A DNA stretch of 64,000 nt from assembly GCA_947623455.1 (NCBI GenBank), contig OX392527.1:4584001-4648000 (forward strand), given 5' to 3'. Below the pieces are notes generated by a model. It was given only the letters and a program-made list of their open reading frames with translations. It made no database searches and was not told where the DNA came from. This DNA comes from Mimachlamys varia (taxonomy: Eukaryota > Mollusca > Bivalvia > Pectinida > Pectinidae). The position numbers and the translations under genes were made by a program. Positions 1-12,800 of the stretch are shown one piece after another; the stretch's first letter is position 1; each line of letters starts with the position of its first letter.

Positions 1-2658
1 ACCCAGTGTATATATGTATATAGTGGGGCTATCTATAGGTACCCAGTGTATATATGTATATAGTGGGGCTATCTATAGGTACCCAGTGTATATATGTATA
101 TAGTGGGGCTTCCTATAGGTACCCAGTGTATATATGTATATAGTGGGGCTATCTATAGGTACCCAGTGTATATATGTATATAGTGGGGCTTTCTATAGGT
201 ACCCAGTGTATATATGTATATGGTGGGGCTATCTATAGGTACCCAGTGTATATATGTATATAGTGGGGCTTTCTATAGGTACCCAGTGTATATATGTATA
301 TAGTGGGGCTTCCTATAGGTACCCAGTGTATATATGTATATAGTTGGGGCTTCCTATAGGTACCCAGTGTATATATGTATATAGTGGGGCTTTCTATATG
401 TACCCAGTGTATATATGTATATAGTGGGGCTTTCTATAGGTACCCAGTGTATATATGTATATGGTGGGGCTTTCTATAGGTACCCAGTGTATATATGTAT
501 ATGGTGGGGCTTCCTATAGGTACCCAGTGTATATATGTATATAGTGGGGCTATCTATAGGTACCCAGTGTATATATGTATATAGTGGGGCTATCTATAGG
601 TACCCAGTGTATATATGTATATGGTGGGGCTTTCTATAGGTACCCAGTGTATATATGTATATGGTGGGGCTTTCTATAGGTACCCAGTGTATATATGTAT
701 ATAGTGGGGCTTTCTATAGGTACCCAGTGTATATATGTATATAGTGGGGCTATCTATAGGTACCCAGTGTATATATGTATATAGTGGGGCTTTCTATAGG
801 TACCCAGTGTATATATGTATATGGTGGGGCTTTCTATAGGTACCCAGTGTATATATGTATAAAGTGGGGCTTTCTATATGTACCCAGTGTATATATGTAT
901 ATGGTGGGGCTATCTATAGGTACCCAGTGTATATATGTATATAGTGGGGCTATCTATAGGTACCCAGTGTATATATGTATATGGTGGGGCTTTCTATAGG
1001 TACCCAGTGTATATATGTATATGGTGGGGCTTTCTATAGGTACCCAGTGTATATATGTACAATGTATATAGTTGGGCTTTCTATAGGTACCCAGTGTATA
1101 TATGTATATAGTGGGGCTATCTATAGGTACCCAGTGTATATATGTATATAGTGGGGCTTTCTATAGGTACCCAGTGTATATATGTATATGGTGGGGCTTT
1201 CTATAGGTACCCAGTGTATATATGTATAAAGTGGGGCTTTCTATATGTACCCAGTGTATATATGTATATGGTGGGGCTTTCTATATGTACCCAGTGTATA
1301 TATGTATATGGTGGGGCTTTCTATATGTACCCAGTGTATATATGTATATGGTGGGGCTTTCTATATGTACCCAGTGTATATATGTATATGGTGGGGCTAT
1401 CTATAGGTACCCAGTTTATATATGTATATAGTTGGGCTTCCTATAGGTACCCAGTGTATATATGTATATAGTGGGGCTATCTATAGGTACCCAGTGTATA
1501 TATGTATATGGTTGGGCTTTCTATAGGTACCCAGTGTATATATGTATATGGTAGGGCTTTCTATATGTACCCAGTGTATATATGTATATAGTGGGGCTAT
1601 CTATAGGTACCCAGTGTATATATGTATATGGTGGGGCTTTCTATAGGTATCCAGTGTATATATGTATATAGTGGGGCTTTCTATAGGTACCCAGTGTATA
1701 TATGTATATAGTGGGGCTTTCTATAGGTACCCAGTGTATATATGTATATAGTGGGGCTATCTATAGGTACCCAGTGTATATATGTATATAGTGGGCCTTC
1801 CTATAGGTACCCAGTTTATATATGTATATAGTGGGGCTATCTATAGGTACCCAGTGTATATATGTATATGGTGGGGCTTCCTATAGGTACCCAGTGTATA
1901 TATGTATATAGTGGGGCTATCTATAGGTACCCAGTGTATATATGTATATAGTGGGGCTTCCTATAGGTACCCAGTTTATATATGTATATAGTGGGGCTAT
2001 CTATAGGTACCCAGTGTATATATGTATATAGTGGGGCTTCCTATAGGTACCCAGTGTATATATGTATATAGTGGGGCTTTCTGTAGGTACCCAGTGTATA
2101 TATGTATATAGTGGGGCTATCTATAGGTACCCAGTGTATATATGTATATAGTGGGGCTTCCTATAGGTACCCAGTGTATATATGTATATGGTGGGGCTTT
2201 CTATAGGTACCCAGTGTATATATGTATATAGTGGGGCTTCCTATAGGTACCCAGTGTATATATGTATATGGTGGGGCTTTCTATAGGTACCCAGTGTATA
2301 TATGTATATAGTGGGGCTATCTATAGGTACCCAGTGTATATATGTATATGGTGGGGCTATCTATAGGTACCCAGTGTATATATGTATATAGTGGGGCTAT
2401 CTATAGGTACCCAGTGTATATATGTATATAGTTGGGGCTATCTATAGGTACCCAGTGTATATATGTATATAGTGGGGCTATCTATAGGTACCCAGTGTAT
2501 ATATGTATATAGTGGGGCTTTCTATAGGTACCCAGTGTATATATGTATATGGTGGGGCTATCTATAGGTACCCAGTGTATATATGTATATAGTGGGGCTA
2601 TCTATAGGTACCCAGTGTATATATGTATATGGTGGGGCTTTCTATATGTACCCAGTGT
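1..2658. repeat. 40-bp minisatellite, about 66 copies, continues beyond left edge
   Basis: The unit starts tacccagtgtatatatgtat and ends with ggggct(a/t/c)(t/c)ctatagg. Units vary at a few fixed positions (tagtgggg/tggtgggg; tatct/tttct/tcct; ataggt/atatgt), plus occasional 1-bp insertions and one 15-bp disruption near 1060. The last unit breaks off at 2658. Open frames across it are only the repeat read as Tyr/Ile/Val/Gly peptides. Confidence 0.97.
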
Positions 2659-2765
2659 GGTTTTCCAAGGAAAACACGTTTAATTCAAAAGGATTGCTAC
2701 ATGTGATTCGCGCTAATCTTATAGAAAATATTACATCTATTTTCCTCCAATGTTTCGTGTTCCAG

Positions 2766-2867
2766 ATCTGGTCTCGGCGTATGACTGCTGTGTGGGAGGA
2801 CAGTACCACGTACCAGTTACAGCAGCTGTCCGATGACTCAGATGACCTCTTTACGTATCATTTTTAG
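2766..2867 (+). CDS. Possible terminal exon of a plus-strand gene entering from the left
   Basis: A pyrimidine-rich tract ending TTCCAG (2761-2765) is followed by 34 codons to a TAG: IWSRRMTAVWEDSTTYQL, then QQLSDDSDDLFTYHF. The acidic, mixed composition is unlike the surrounding repeat. A second frame from the same acceptor is open for 22 codons, so the phase is not certain. No protein family is recognised. If real, the 40-bp array would lie in its last intron and the gene would converge on the minus-strand adaptor gene. Confidence 0.33.
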   Translation: MWSRRMTAVWEDSTTYQLQQLSDDSDDLFTYHF

Positions 2868-3005
2868 TGGTCGGTCATGTTTGAACTACCAGGATTACTT
2901 CAGTGTCAAGTTTGAAGTTCTAAAACTGGAAATTCAAAATGCCTTCTAGCCAGTGATTGTTTTATTCTCCAATGGCTATTGCAGTCTAGTGTGATCTGTC
3001 CTAAA

Positions 3006-3435
3006 GTACTGGGACGACAAAATCTTTACAGAACTGTGTTGTTTATCGGAACACCTGCTTATACTGGGACGACAAAATCTTTACAGAACTGTGTTGTTCA
3101 TCGGAACACCTGCTTATACTGGGACGACAAAATCTTTACAGAACTGTGTTGTTTATCGGAACACCTGCTTATACTGGGACGACAAAATCTTTACAGAACT
3201 GTGTTGTTTATCGGAACACCTGCTTATACTGGGACGACAAAATCTTTACAGAACTGTGTTGTTCATCGGAACACCTGCTTATACTGGGACGACAAAATCT
3301 TTACAGAACTGTGTTGTTTATCGGAACACCTGCTTATACTGGAACGAATGTGTACAGAACTGTGTTGTTTATCGGAACACCTGGTTATACTGGGGCAAAT
3401 GTGTACAAAAGTGTGTTGTGTTTCGGAACACCTGG
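3006..3435. repeat. 55-bp minisatellite, about 7.7 copies
   Basis: The unit starts actgggacgacaaaatcttt and ends ggaacacctgcttat. The first six copies are nearly identical; the last two (from about 3340) have diverged. Since 55 is not a multiple of three, all three plus-strand frames stay open as shadows of the repeat. Confidence 0.95.
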
Positions 3436-4490
3436 TATAACTGTTATTTCACAATCTCCTTTTTCAAAGGTTTCGACGTAAAAGATACTATATACATTGC
3501 TTTTTTTGTTAACGTTACGGTTTTGACAATGGTTAGCATTATCTTACAGTTGTGGGATCGCACAACGTTACACCATCTGCTGTGTGCGCACGATGTGTGC
3601 AGGATGTGTGCACGATGTGCGAACGATTCGATCCTGAGCGATTATTTCTATCACCCATGTGTGCGCACGATAAACCAATATTGTGCGACGACAACCGTGG
3701 TTGATTTAAATTGATAAATGGCTTAACAATATATACGGTTTCGTGCCAGTTGTTTCAGCATATTTCTAAATTTTAGCTACATATATTAGCTGCTGTTTCT
3801 ATCTATCTCTCTAAGAATTATAAATAGTCATTTTGTAGTTTTTTTTAAACAAACCCAATAGACACATGTAAACGTTCAACACATATTGACACGTTCTCAT
3901 TCAGGTAAACATTGCCAGTTTTTACCAAATTATACCTGTCCATACACCATATTTCTATATGTCTCTATCCATTCAACACTCGCCTAGGTATGAAAACGCA
4001 GGTAAAACGTAAAAGTAACTGATTATAAGCGTCCAGTTTTCATAACGGTAACTCGTTAACGCTTATTAGAGCTGTCGTCGCGGAACGCCAGACCAACCCA
4101 AGACAGGTAATTTACTCCGGTATGATATCTACCTGTTCTGTTACCTGGGAGCTAAACCCGTTCTTGACTGTCTCATGGTCACTGTAATACAGTTCATTGT
4201 ATACACACTTCCGGCCAAGATGGTGGGAATGGACATAATTCTACTGAACACTACAATCTACTTGCTAATAAGATCTTTCTCATCATCTACAGTGGTTACC
4301 GTGCTTCCAACAGAGCGCAATAACAACTGCCGCGATAAATTCACCCTCCTGGTACCAACAGAATACCGAGTATACGTCATAGACAAGCTAAACCCATTTC
4401 TGACCACAGTCCAGCCTATCCAACATGGCGGACAACATGATTTAACAACATTTTATAAATATAAACAATCGCAAACCACACACCCGTTAA
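3436..4490. other. Unassigned sequence, no gene seen
   Basis: AT-rich non-repetitive sequence. A small GTGTGCGCACGATGTGTGC-type cluster at about 3585-3670 is the only local repetition. An open frame at 4175-4570 lacks recognisable features and coding character. Confidence 0.5.
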
Positions 4491-4491
4491 T

Positions 4492-4745
4492 TCACGATTT
4501 CACGATCGGAAAATTGAAATCATCACGTTTATCGTATAGCTTAGTAGTAAGCTGTCCATGTTGGTCGTAGTTTAAGCAGAGATCGAGGTAAGCAGCTGAT
4601 GTAGAAGAGTCTGTTGTGTCCTTTATTTCAAGTTCAGAAGAGTATATACGATCGACGTGGTCAGCAAACTTCTTGTTGTTTATAGACAACACATCGTCGA
4701 TATATCTGAAAGTGAAATTAAAAGATTTGGCAAGTTTTTTGTTAC
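4492..4745 (-). pseudogene. Reverse transcriptase fragment with YIDD motif
   Basis: Read on the minus strand, this gives LAKSFNFTFRYIDDVLSI, i.e. RT motif C (YIDD), followed by ELEIKDTTDSSTSAAYLDL and TKLYDKRDDFNFPIV, then a stop. The same protein, more decayed, is encoded on the plus strand at about 5940-6150 (there the YIDD is degraded). Only this C-terminal palm/thumb portion remains. The family resembles an RT type I associate with bivalve genomes; a Penelope-like or non-LTR origin is inference, and no endonuclease is visible. Confidence 0.75.
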
Positions 4746-4904
4746 CAGTCCTGATTAGCTCTACACAATTATATATCGTAGTTCACCGGAATCTTCATAA
4801 CAAAGAATAGAATCATAAAATGAGCAGCGCACTAGCTAGACACAGTAAAACAGTATTCAGATGACCCTCGAATGACCCCTACTTCAGCATGTTAATGCTC
4901 TTCA

Positions 4905-6370
4905 TCCACATATTGCTATGGTCAAGATGGACACATAGTAACCGACAATCTGAAGATCATCCCCGACATAAAGCTACGGAAGATTTTCATGAAAGGTCCC
5001 AAGTATCGTGAGACTCCATCCATCAAATGGCATGTGAATTTCAAGATTCTTATGGACTCGTGGAAGATGAAACCAGACAATGGGCTAAACGTGAACATGC
5101 TGAATTGAATTCATATTCAGCGTGGGTAAAATCGATCAGGTCATCTATCCAGAAAAATGAAAACTAAACACAAGTCGATATTTCTTGACTCCGATGTTCG
5201 AACAACACTCTACGACCTACATGACAAGTATTTGGTTGTGACTGCAGACAAAGCATTTAGTAACCTGATCCTGAATTAAACACTATTATATGCATTGTTT
5301 GCAAAAAAGAACAGAGTTTTTTTATAACCACCGTAACTCCACTTACACATTGACGGCTTTTTCAAAAGATGAAATACTATCTAACCATACATCAGTATTA
5401 CAATCTTTCAAGAGATACATGTTAATGAGAAAGACACTGACCTATCTCGTCTATATTTGGTACCTAAACTGCACAAGGATCCCCATAAGCAACGTTTTAT
5501 CGCTTGTTTTTCTTATTGCTCAACCAAGCCATTATCCAAACTTCTTACCACTCTCAGTAGCGATTAATATGGGCTTCAGTCTTCTTGTAACTGCATTCTC
5601 TAGAAATGACATTAACAGGATGTGGATTTTGAACAACTCGAAAGATCTTCTGATTAGTCTTGAGCACTCAATTCTTCGTCAATTAAAATACTAAACTGAC
5701 AGAACGTCGTCGGTCTCTCTCGTGAGTTATGAAAGCTTTCTTGTCCAAGAAAGGTGTACGGCGATACAAATATATGGTAGTGAGCTATCTGGGTGCATGC
5801 TTTGTGAAAACACGACAAAAGCTATGATGAAATATAATAAGAAAGACATGCTACGAATGATTGAATTTTTGGTCGACAAAATCTTGACACCTGTTTTCAA
5901 ATAAGGCTTAATTTGTCGAGAGGCTTTTCAGGACGAGTAACAAAACCCTTGCCAAGTCTTTCAATTTCACTTTCAGGCATACAAACAACGAGAAGTTGGC
6001 TGACCTAGTTGATCGTATAAACCCTTCTGAACTTGAAATCAAGGATACAACATACTCTTCTACATCAGCTTCTTACCTCGATCTTTACTTGAACTATGAC
6101 CAATATTGACAGCTTATGATAAACGAGACGATTTCTATTTTCCGATCGTTAACTTTTTTCTTTCTTGATAGTAACATCCCTGCTTCTCCAACCTATGGTG
6201 TTTACATGTCGCAGTTGATTCGATAATCTAGGGCTTGCTCTAACTATCGAGATTTTCGTGATCGATGTTGACTGCTGATTAAAAAACTTACAATACAGGA
6301 ATTCGAGAGATGCAGGTTGATCAGAACTATGAGGAAGTTTTATGGTCGCCATTTTTGTCTAATTGAGAGA
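4905..6370 (+). pseudogene. Decayed reverse transcriptase element (plus strand)
   Basis: Frame-shifting conceptual reading gives ordered RT-element landmarks. IPDIKLRKIFMKGPKYRE is at about 4960-5010, WAKREHAELNSYSAWVKSI at about 5082-5135, LYLVPKLHKDPHKQRFI at about 5450-5505, ELEIKDTTYSSTSASYLDL at about 6030-6090, and SNIPASPTYGVYMSQLIR at about 6175-6220. Several stops and frameshifts make it non-functional. The order of landmarks shows one element inserted in plus orientation and long inactive. Confidence 0.7.
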
Positions 6371-7085
6371 AAAATTGTATCATTTTGTGAAATGAAGATG
6401 GACGTTTTTAAGCATACTTTTTTGTGTGCTTACTTTTTGTAATTGACAATGATGACTTGTTTCTTATTATAAGGACTTGATGTTTACTTGGATGGGACCA
6501 AAATTAACATGGCGAGGGTCGTCGATGAAGTAAGAGACGCTTACACTTCCGAAACACCTGGTCTTATTCTCTTGTACTTTTACAAGGGTCTTCGTGTAAA
6601 TCTTTCTCTTTTGATCATATTTTGCACTTACTTTAATCGATGTTGAGTTGGAATTATGGTTTTGTTAATCCTTGGGTATTCTCTAATAATTTGTTTTGAT
6701 AGAGGTGAGCTGCTGACAAACAAACTTACGGCACAGGGATTCGAGAGATATGGGTTCATGAAGACAATGGTCGCCATCTTGGTCTCATTAAGAATCATTC
6801 CACATCCTTGTATGATATGAAGATGGACGTTTTTTAATATAATTATAATTATGCAATCTTGTGATTTACCCTCAATTCTCATTTTGAGGACGTGACATTT
6901 ACTTGGATGTGACCTACATTTACATGGCGGGTGTCGTAGGCGGAGCAGAGGACGCTGATTCTTCCGGAACACCTGTTCCTATTCTCTTGTTCGTGTACAA
7001 GAGTCTCCATGTAAATCTTTTCTTTGTGCATGCTTTGGCGTTAGTTTAATTAATTTTGAATTCGGATTATGGTTTTGTTGACGAT
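6275..7085 (+). repeat. Diverged direct duplication of the RT element 3' end
   Basis: Two copies (about 6275-6675 and 6700-7085, offset about 425-436 bp) share the end of the RT reading frame (KLTIQEFER / KLTAQGFER). They also share a noncoding tail with blocks such as atgaagatggacgtttttta, acatggcg and gattatggttttgtt. Probably a partial tandem duplication, or nested insertion of two related 3' ends. Confidence 0.6.
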
Positions 7086-9085
7086 TTATCATTCTCTGTT
7101 TTTGTTTGTTGGATTTTTCCTATCAACACTTATTGTGCAAATCAAAATATTGTAACAGGCAGGTTGCCATGTTTCCTTTTAAAGAAATGTTTGTATATAT
7201 ATATGACGACACATATATCGCTCTTTGAATTTGACGGTCGTTTATATATTAAAGACTTGTATATTAGGCTTATTATTACACTAAAACATATAAATATGAA
7301 CTAAGATACATCGATGTATCGTTTTCAACCAGTTTTTAAAATAAACAATAGAGTTGTGATTTTGTATAAATACTCCTTTGATAAGACAATCTACTATGCT
7401 ATTCAGTATGACTACGGCGTATATATACTCTTTTGATAAGACAATCTACTATGCTATACAGTATAACAAAGTATCATCTCAACATGGTAAGACAGTCGGA
7501 TGCATGTGTTATGCTAAATCAAATCACTATAAGTCTGGGCTATAAGGTTGTGTCAGTGACAGCAATAATGTGAAGAAAACATAATAAATACATTTTTGAC
7601 AATTGTTTTATTTACATTATAAGTTATTCTTAAACATTCGCAAGAACAAAGTCTGTTTAGGACTTTTCATTTCAATATCAATTAAAAAAAAATTGAATGT
7701 TTTTCTAAGGAAGCACGAAATATAAAGTAAGCTATTCACATATAATTGGAATGTACAAAAATAAACTGTTTTACGATATGTAATATAATAATATTGCATT
7801 GATTTTGTTTCTATACACCGTACTTCTGTCAGAATGGCATCACCAGGCAAATTCATTTGTATGAAATGTTCAATAAGTTCTGAGAAAAGAAACGTGATAT
7901 TGCTTAACTTAAAATAATGTGTATAAGGTTGAAAAGCACAAAATACGTACAATGGATAACGTTGAAAAGCACAAAATGTTGGTTTCAATGGTGTTAATCC
8001 CGAGTAAGCCAAATGATTCTTATCTTGGCTTACTATTATAACAATAGTAATACATATCATGTACACATTGTTATATCGACCTATCTCACAAACAGTAATA
8101 CAATTATAGACGTTAACAAACGTTATTTAGAAGCTGTAAACATAGCAGGTATAACAACATCAGTAATGCTACTTAAATCTCACAAATTAACAGACAACAG
8201 TCATTAAGTTACGCGGCACTAATGTAAACATAATGTATCTTATTATATTCAAATATATCTAAATTGCAGCAAAGTTTTTACTTCAATATTTTTTTAGATT
8301 GGTTAATGGTTTTTGTCGGTCCTCCTAACTCACTTTAAACCACGCAAGTTGACATTCTACCCTGCTGGGAATTTGTACAGTTACAAACAGAGGAGGCTAA
8401 TCGGTCATCCTAAAAGCTACCGATCACAGGTGTTTGACATTTACACGTGTTTTTACAGAAACTGTTAATACGAAAAATCCGTTTCCATACTGGCCTCTTA
8501 AAGATACTTTGCAGATCTGCTGACAAAACGACCTCTCATGAAGTCACATGCTTGTTCCAATTATAAATGCTGTTCACATGAAGTCCCCCATCAGTTCCTT
8601 CATTGTTTGCACGTGTGTTCACGTACCACACAAATACTGTTCTTCAGTGCAAAATCACGACCATACAAAAACTGTTCTTCAGTACAAAATCACGAAGATA
8701 CAAAAACTGTTCTCCAATACGAAATCATGTATTACACAGATATTGCTCTCATTATGTCATGCACCAATTCATATACCGTCGACATAAAGTCTCAATTCAT
8801 ACCTGCATATCGTGTTGATTTGGCAGTGGAAGTACCACGACGTTATTATCCTTCAGGACTCGGCTCACTCGTAGTGATTTACGCCTCTGAAACACCAACC
8901 ACAGAGTTCAGGGAGAATTAAGGATTTACATATATCTCTCATACATGTACCTCGATGTTGGATAGAGTTTGCCCACGTAAGAAAGCTATGTAAGAAAAAC
9001 CTTTTTTTTCTCATTTCTGAGTGTGTAATACTGGTCTGTCTAGGGCAATACACCTATGGTAGCTTTGGTTGTATTATACATCCAC
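7086..9085. other. Downstream flank, no gene seen
   Basis: AT-rich sequence with two short direct repeats: a roughly 60-bp pair at 7365-7470 (ctttgataagacaatctact) and three 37-bp copies at 8632-8735 (ctgttcttcagtacaaaatc). Open frames here lack coding character. The stretch at 8290-8530 has the look of an old interspersed repeat but I cannot name it. Confidence 0.5.
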
Positions 9086-9690
9086 CAATGCAATACATCT
9101 ACGGCATGACGTCACATGTCACAACAGTGACGTGCAGTCACGCGGTCTGTCAATTCTAATGCCGAAAAGAGAAAAATAGCGACGTGATGAAACTTAAACC
9201 TTCCAAGATATTTTAACCGTGTACATAAGACAGCAGAAAATATTTTTCTCTGCGCAAACTATGTTTGCAAATATAGGGGTATGCTTAATCTTGCTGTATC
9301 ATTTGTTTTCGACCAAAAAAACGCTCAAGGAAAAAGCTGAAATTTTCAAAATTGTAGCCATGAAAGTGTCTTATAATCTTGCATAGCATATCACGCGAAG
9401 TGATGGTTCAACAATGACTTGATGTCACGAATACAGTAAACTGTGATGCCGGAAAGAGGAAACGACGGCGTGATGAAATCAAAACCTTTCAAACATTTTC
9501 CACAAGCACCAGAAAGGTGAGATTAATTTTTTACGTGCAAACTTTGTTTGCAAATATAGGGTATGCTTATCAATCTCGCTGTCTAATTCGCTTTCGTCAA
9601 AACCTCGGGTTTTACCAAATTTGAAAATCCCTCGGGTGGAATTTCCCTATCTTACACCACTAGTCATGAAAGAGTCTTATAACCTGATTC
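9086..9690. repeat. Two diverged copies of a roughly 300-bp unit
   Basis: Copies at about 9086-9385 and 9386-9690 share ordered blocks: atgccg.aaagag, tgatgaaa, the block tttgcaaatatagg plus gtatgctta, and catgaaag.gtcttataa. Probably a transposon-derived tandem duplication just downstream of the adaptor stop codon. Confidence 0.55.
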
Positions 9691-9811
9691 ACCCTTATTT
9701 AAATACCACATATAAAAGATTAATCCTTGAATAGATATTTTCTGATAGCTTGGTGACAATGCTAGTCTACATGGACCAGGTAACGCTGTACAGGAAGTAC
9801 CCCAGATACCG

Positions 9812-9853
9812 CTATAGTAGAGTGTATTTATCATCGTCGATAAAGAGTTCCTG
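9812..9853 (-). CDS. PIK3AP1-like: Exon 13: terminal coding exon and stop (residues 697-709)
   Basis: 42 nt including TAG at 9814-9812. The acceptor is a NAGNAG pair (CTCAGCAG), so the protein may gain or lose Gln697. It encodes ELFIDDDKYTLL and then the stop. No AATAAA is visible on the minus strand in the next few hundred bases, so the length of the 3' UTR is unknown. The phase-0 fit to exon 12 and immediate stop support it; the short length limits certainty. Confidence 0.65.
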   Translation of the reverse strand, partial: QELFIDDDKYTLL

Positions 9854-12800
9854 CTGAGTGTCATAAAGATAAATAGGACCAATCATTATCAATTCAGACG
9901 AAATTGATACGAATAATAAATGATGAAAATAATATCAGAACAAAATATAAAGTCCCATGGACTTTTCCCAAAAATCAACGGAGACCACTTACTTACTTAA
10001 TTCTGAAACTTTACCTTTATATATTTTTTCATTTGGAATTAATTTATTTTTATTTTTTTATGGCACTGACCTGATTCAAATTACTCAAAAAGGTTACTAG
10101 TTCATGCGCCATAACATAAGTTTCTATATTTGACGAATAGTTCTCCCAATTCAAGGAAAGGTCCGTTTTCATATATTTTACAAACCACGTTCAGATGTCC
10201 ATGATTATTTTTATAAACTTACATCAATTTTCTTTCTGAATGGGTTTTTCATTTTTTTGAAGGATCGTTTTGGTACTTCAGGCTCCTCTTCTTTTTGCTA
10301 AAATAATAGAAAATCAAGGGGTTATTTACTTCAGCTAGTGTAAAATACACTGACTCGTATCCTTCAAAGGGTTATTTACTTCAGCTAGTGTACATACACT
10401 GACTCGTATCATTCAATGGGTTATTTACTTCAGGTAGTGTACATACACTGACTCGTATCCTTCAAGGGGTTATTTACTTCAGGTAGTGTACATACACTGA
10501 CTCGTATCCTTCAAGGGGTTATTTACTTCAGCTAGTGTAAAATACACTGACTCGTATCCTTCAAAGGGTTATTTACTTCAGCTAGTGTACATACACTGAC
10601 TCGTATCATTCAATGGGTTATTTACTTCATGTAGTATACATACACTGACTCGTATCATTCAATGGGTTATTTACTTCAGGTAGTGTACATACACTGACTC
10701 GTATCTTTCAAGGGGCTATTTACTTCAGGTAGTGTACATACACTGACTCGTATCCTTCAAGGGGCTATTTACTTCAGGTAGCGTACATACACTGACTCGT
10801 ATCATTCAAGGGGTTATTTACTTCAGCTAGTGTACATACACTGACTCGTATCCTTCAAGGGGTTATTTACTTCAGCTAGCGTACATACACTGACTCGTAT
10901 CCTTCAAGGGGTTATTTACTTCAGCTAGTGTACATACACTGACTCGTATCCTTCAAGGGGTTATTTACTTCAGCTAGTGTACATACACTGACTCGTATCA
11001 TTCAAGGGGTTATTTACTTCAGGTAGTGTACATACACTGACTCGTATCCTTCAGGGGGTTATTTACTTCAGGTAGTGTACATACACTGACTCGTATCATT
11101 CAATGGGTTATTTACTTCAAGTAGCGTACATACACTGACTCGTATCCTTCAAGGGGTTATTTACTTAAGGTAGCGTACATACACTGACTCGTATCATTCA
11201 ATGGGTTATTTACTTCAGGTAGTGTACATACACTGACTCGTATCCTTCAAGGGGTTATTTACTTCAGCTAGTGTACATACACTGACTCGTATCATTCAGG
11301 GGGTTATTTACTTCAGCTAGTGTACATACACTGACTCGTATCATTCAAGGGGTTATTTACTTCAGGTAGTGTACATACACTGACTCGTATCATTCAATGG
11401 GTTATTTACTTCAGGTAGCGTACATACACTGACTCGTATCCTTCAATGGGTTATTTACTTCAGGTAGCGTTCATACACTGACTCGTATCCTTCAGGGGGT
11501 TATTTACTTCAGGTAGTGTACATACACTGACTCGTATCCTTCAAGGGGTTATTTACTTCAGGTATTGTACATACACTGACTCGTATCATTCAATGGGTTA
11601 TTTACTTCGGGTAGTGTAAATACACTGACTCGTATCATTCAAGGGGTTATTTACTTCAGGTAGTGTACATACACTGACTCGTATCATTCAATGGGTTATT
11701 TACTTCAGGTAGTGTACATACACTGACTTGTATCATTCAATGGGTTATTTACTTCAGGTAGTGTACATACACTGACTCGTATCCTTCAAGGGGTTATTTA
11801 CTTCAGGTAGCGTACATACACTGACTCGTATCATTCAATGGGTTATTTACTTCAGGTAGCGTACATACACTGACTCGTATCATTCAATGGGTTATTTACT
11901 TCAGCTAGTGTACATACACTGACTCGTATCCTTCAGGGGGTTATTTACTTCAGCTAGTGTAAATACACTGACTCGTATCCTTCAGGGGGTTATTTACTTC
12001 AGCTAGTGTACATACACTGACTCGTATCCTTCAAGGGGTTATTTACTTAAGGTAGCGTACATACACTGACTCGTATCATTCAATGGGTTATTTACTTAAG
12101 GTAGCGTACATACACTGACTCGTATCCTTCAAGGGGTTATTTACTTAAGGTAGCGTACATATACTGACTCGTATCCTTCAGGGGGTTATTTACTTCAGGT
12201 AGCGTACATACACTGACTCGTATCCTTCAAGGGGTTATTTACTTCAGCTAGCGTACATACACTGACTCGTATCCTTCAATGGGTTATTTACTTCAGGTAG
12301 CGTTCATACACTGACTCGTATCCTTCAGGGGGTTATTTACTTCAGGTAGTTTACATACACTGACTCGTATCCTTCAAGGGGTTATTTACTTCAGGTATTG
12401 TACATACACTGACTCGTATCATTCAATGGGTTATTTACTTCGGGTAGTGTACATACACTGACTCGTATCATTCAAGGGGTTATTTACTTCAGGTAGTGTA
12501 CATACACTGACTCGTATCATTCAATGGGTTATTTACTTCAGGTAGTGTACATACACTGACTCGTATCCTTCAAGGGGTTATTTACTTCAGGTAGCGTACA
12601 TACACTGACTCGTATCATTCAATGGGTTATTTACTTCAGGTAGTGTACATACACTGACTCGTATCATTCAATGGGTTATTTACTTAAGCTAGTGTACATA
12701 CACTGACTCGTATCCTTCAAGGGGTTATTTACTTCAGCTAGTGTACATACACTGACTCGTATCCTTCAGGGGGTTATTTACTTCAGCTAGTGTACATACA

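Noticed and set aside
775..1471. Open frames encoding Tyr/Ile/Val-rich repeated peptides in the 40-bp array
   Set aside because: They are the minisatellite unit read in successive frames; no start context, codon bias or conservation signal distinguishes them from the repeat.
2979..3714. Overlapping open frames up to 207 codons in the 55-bp array
   Set aside because: All three plus frames give the same peptides shifted, as expected from a 55-bp unit lacking stops; the tail beyond 3435 has no coding features.
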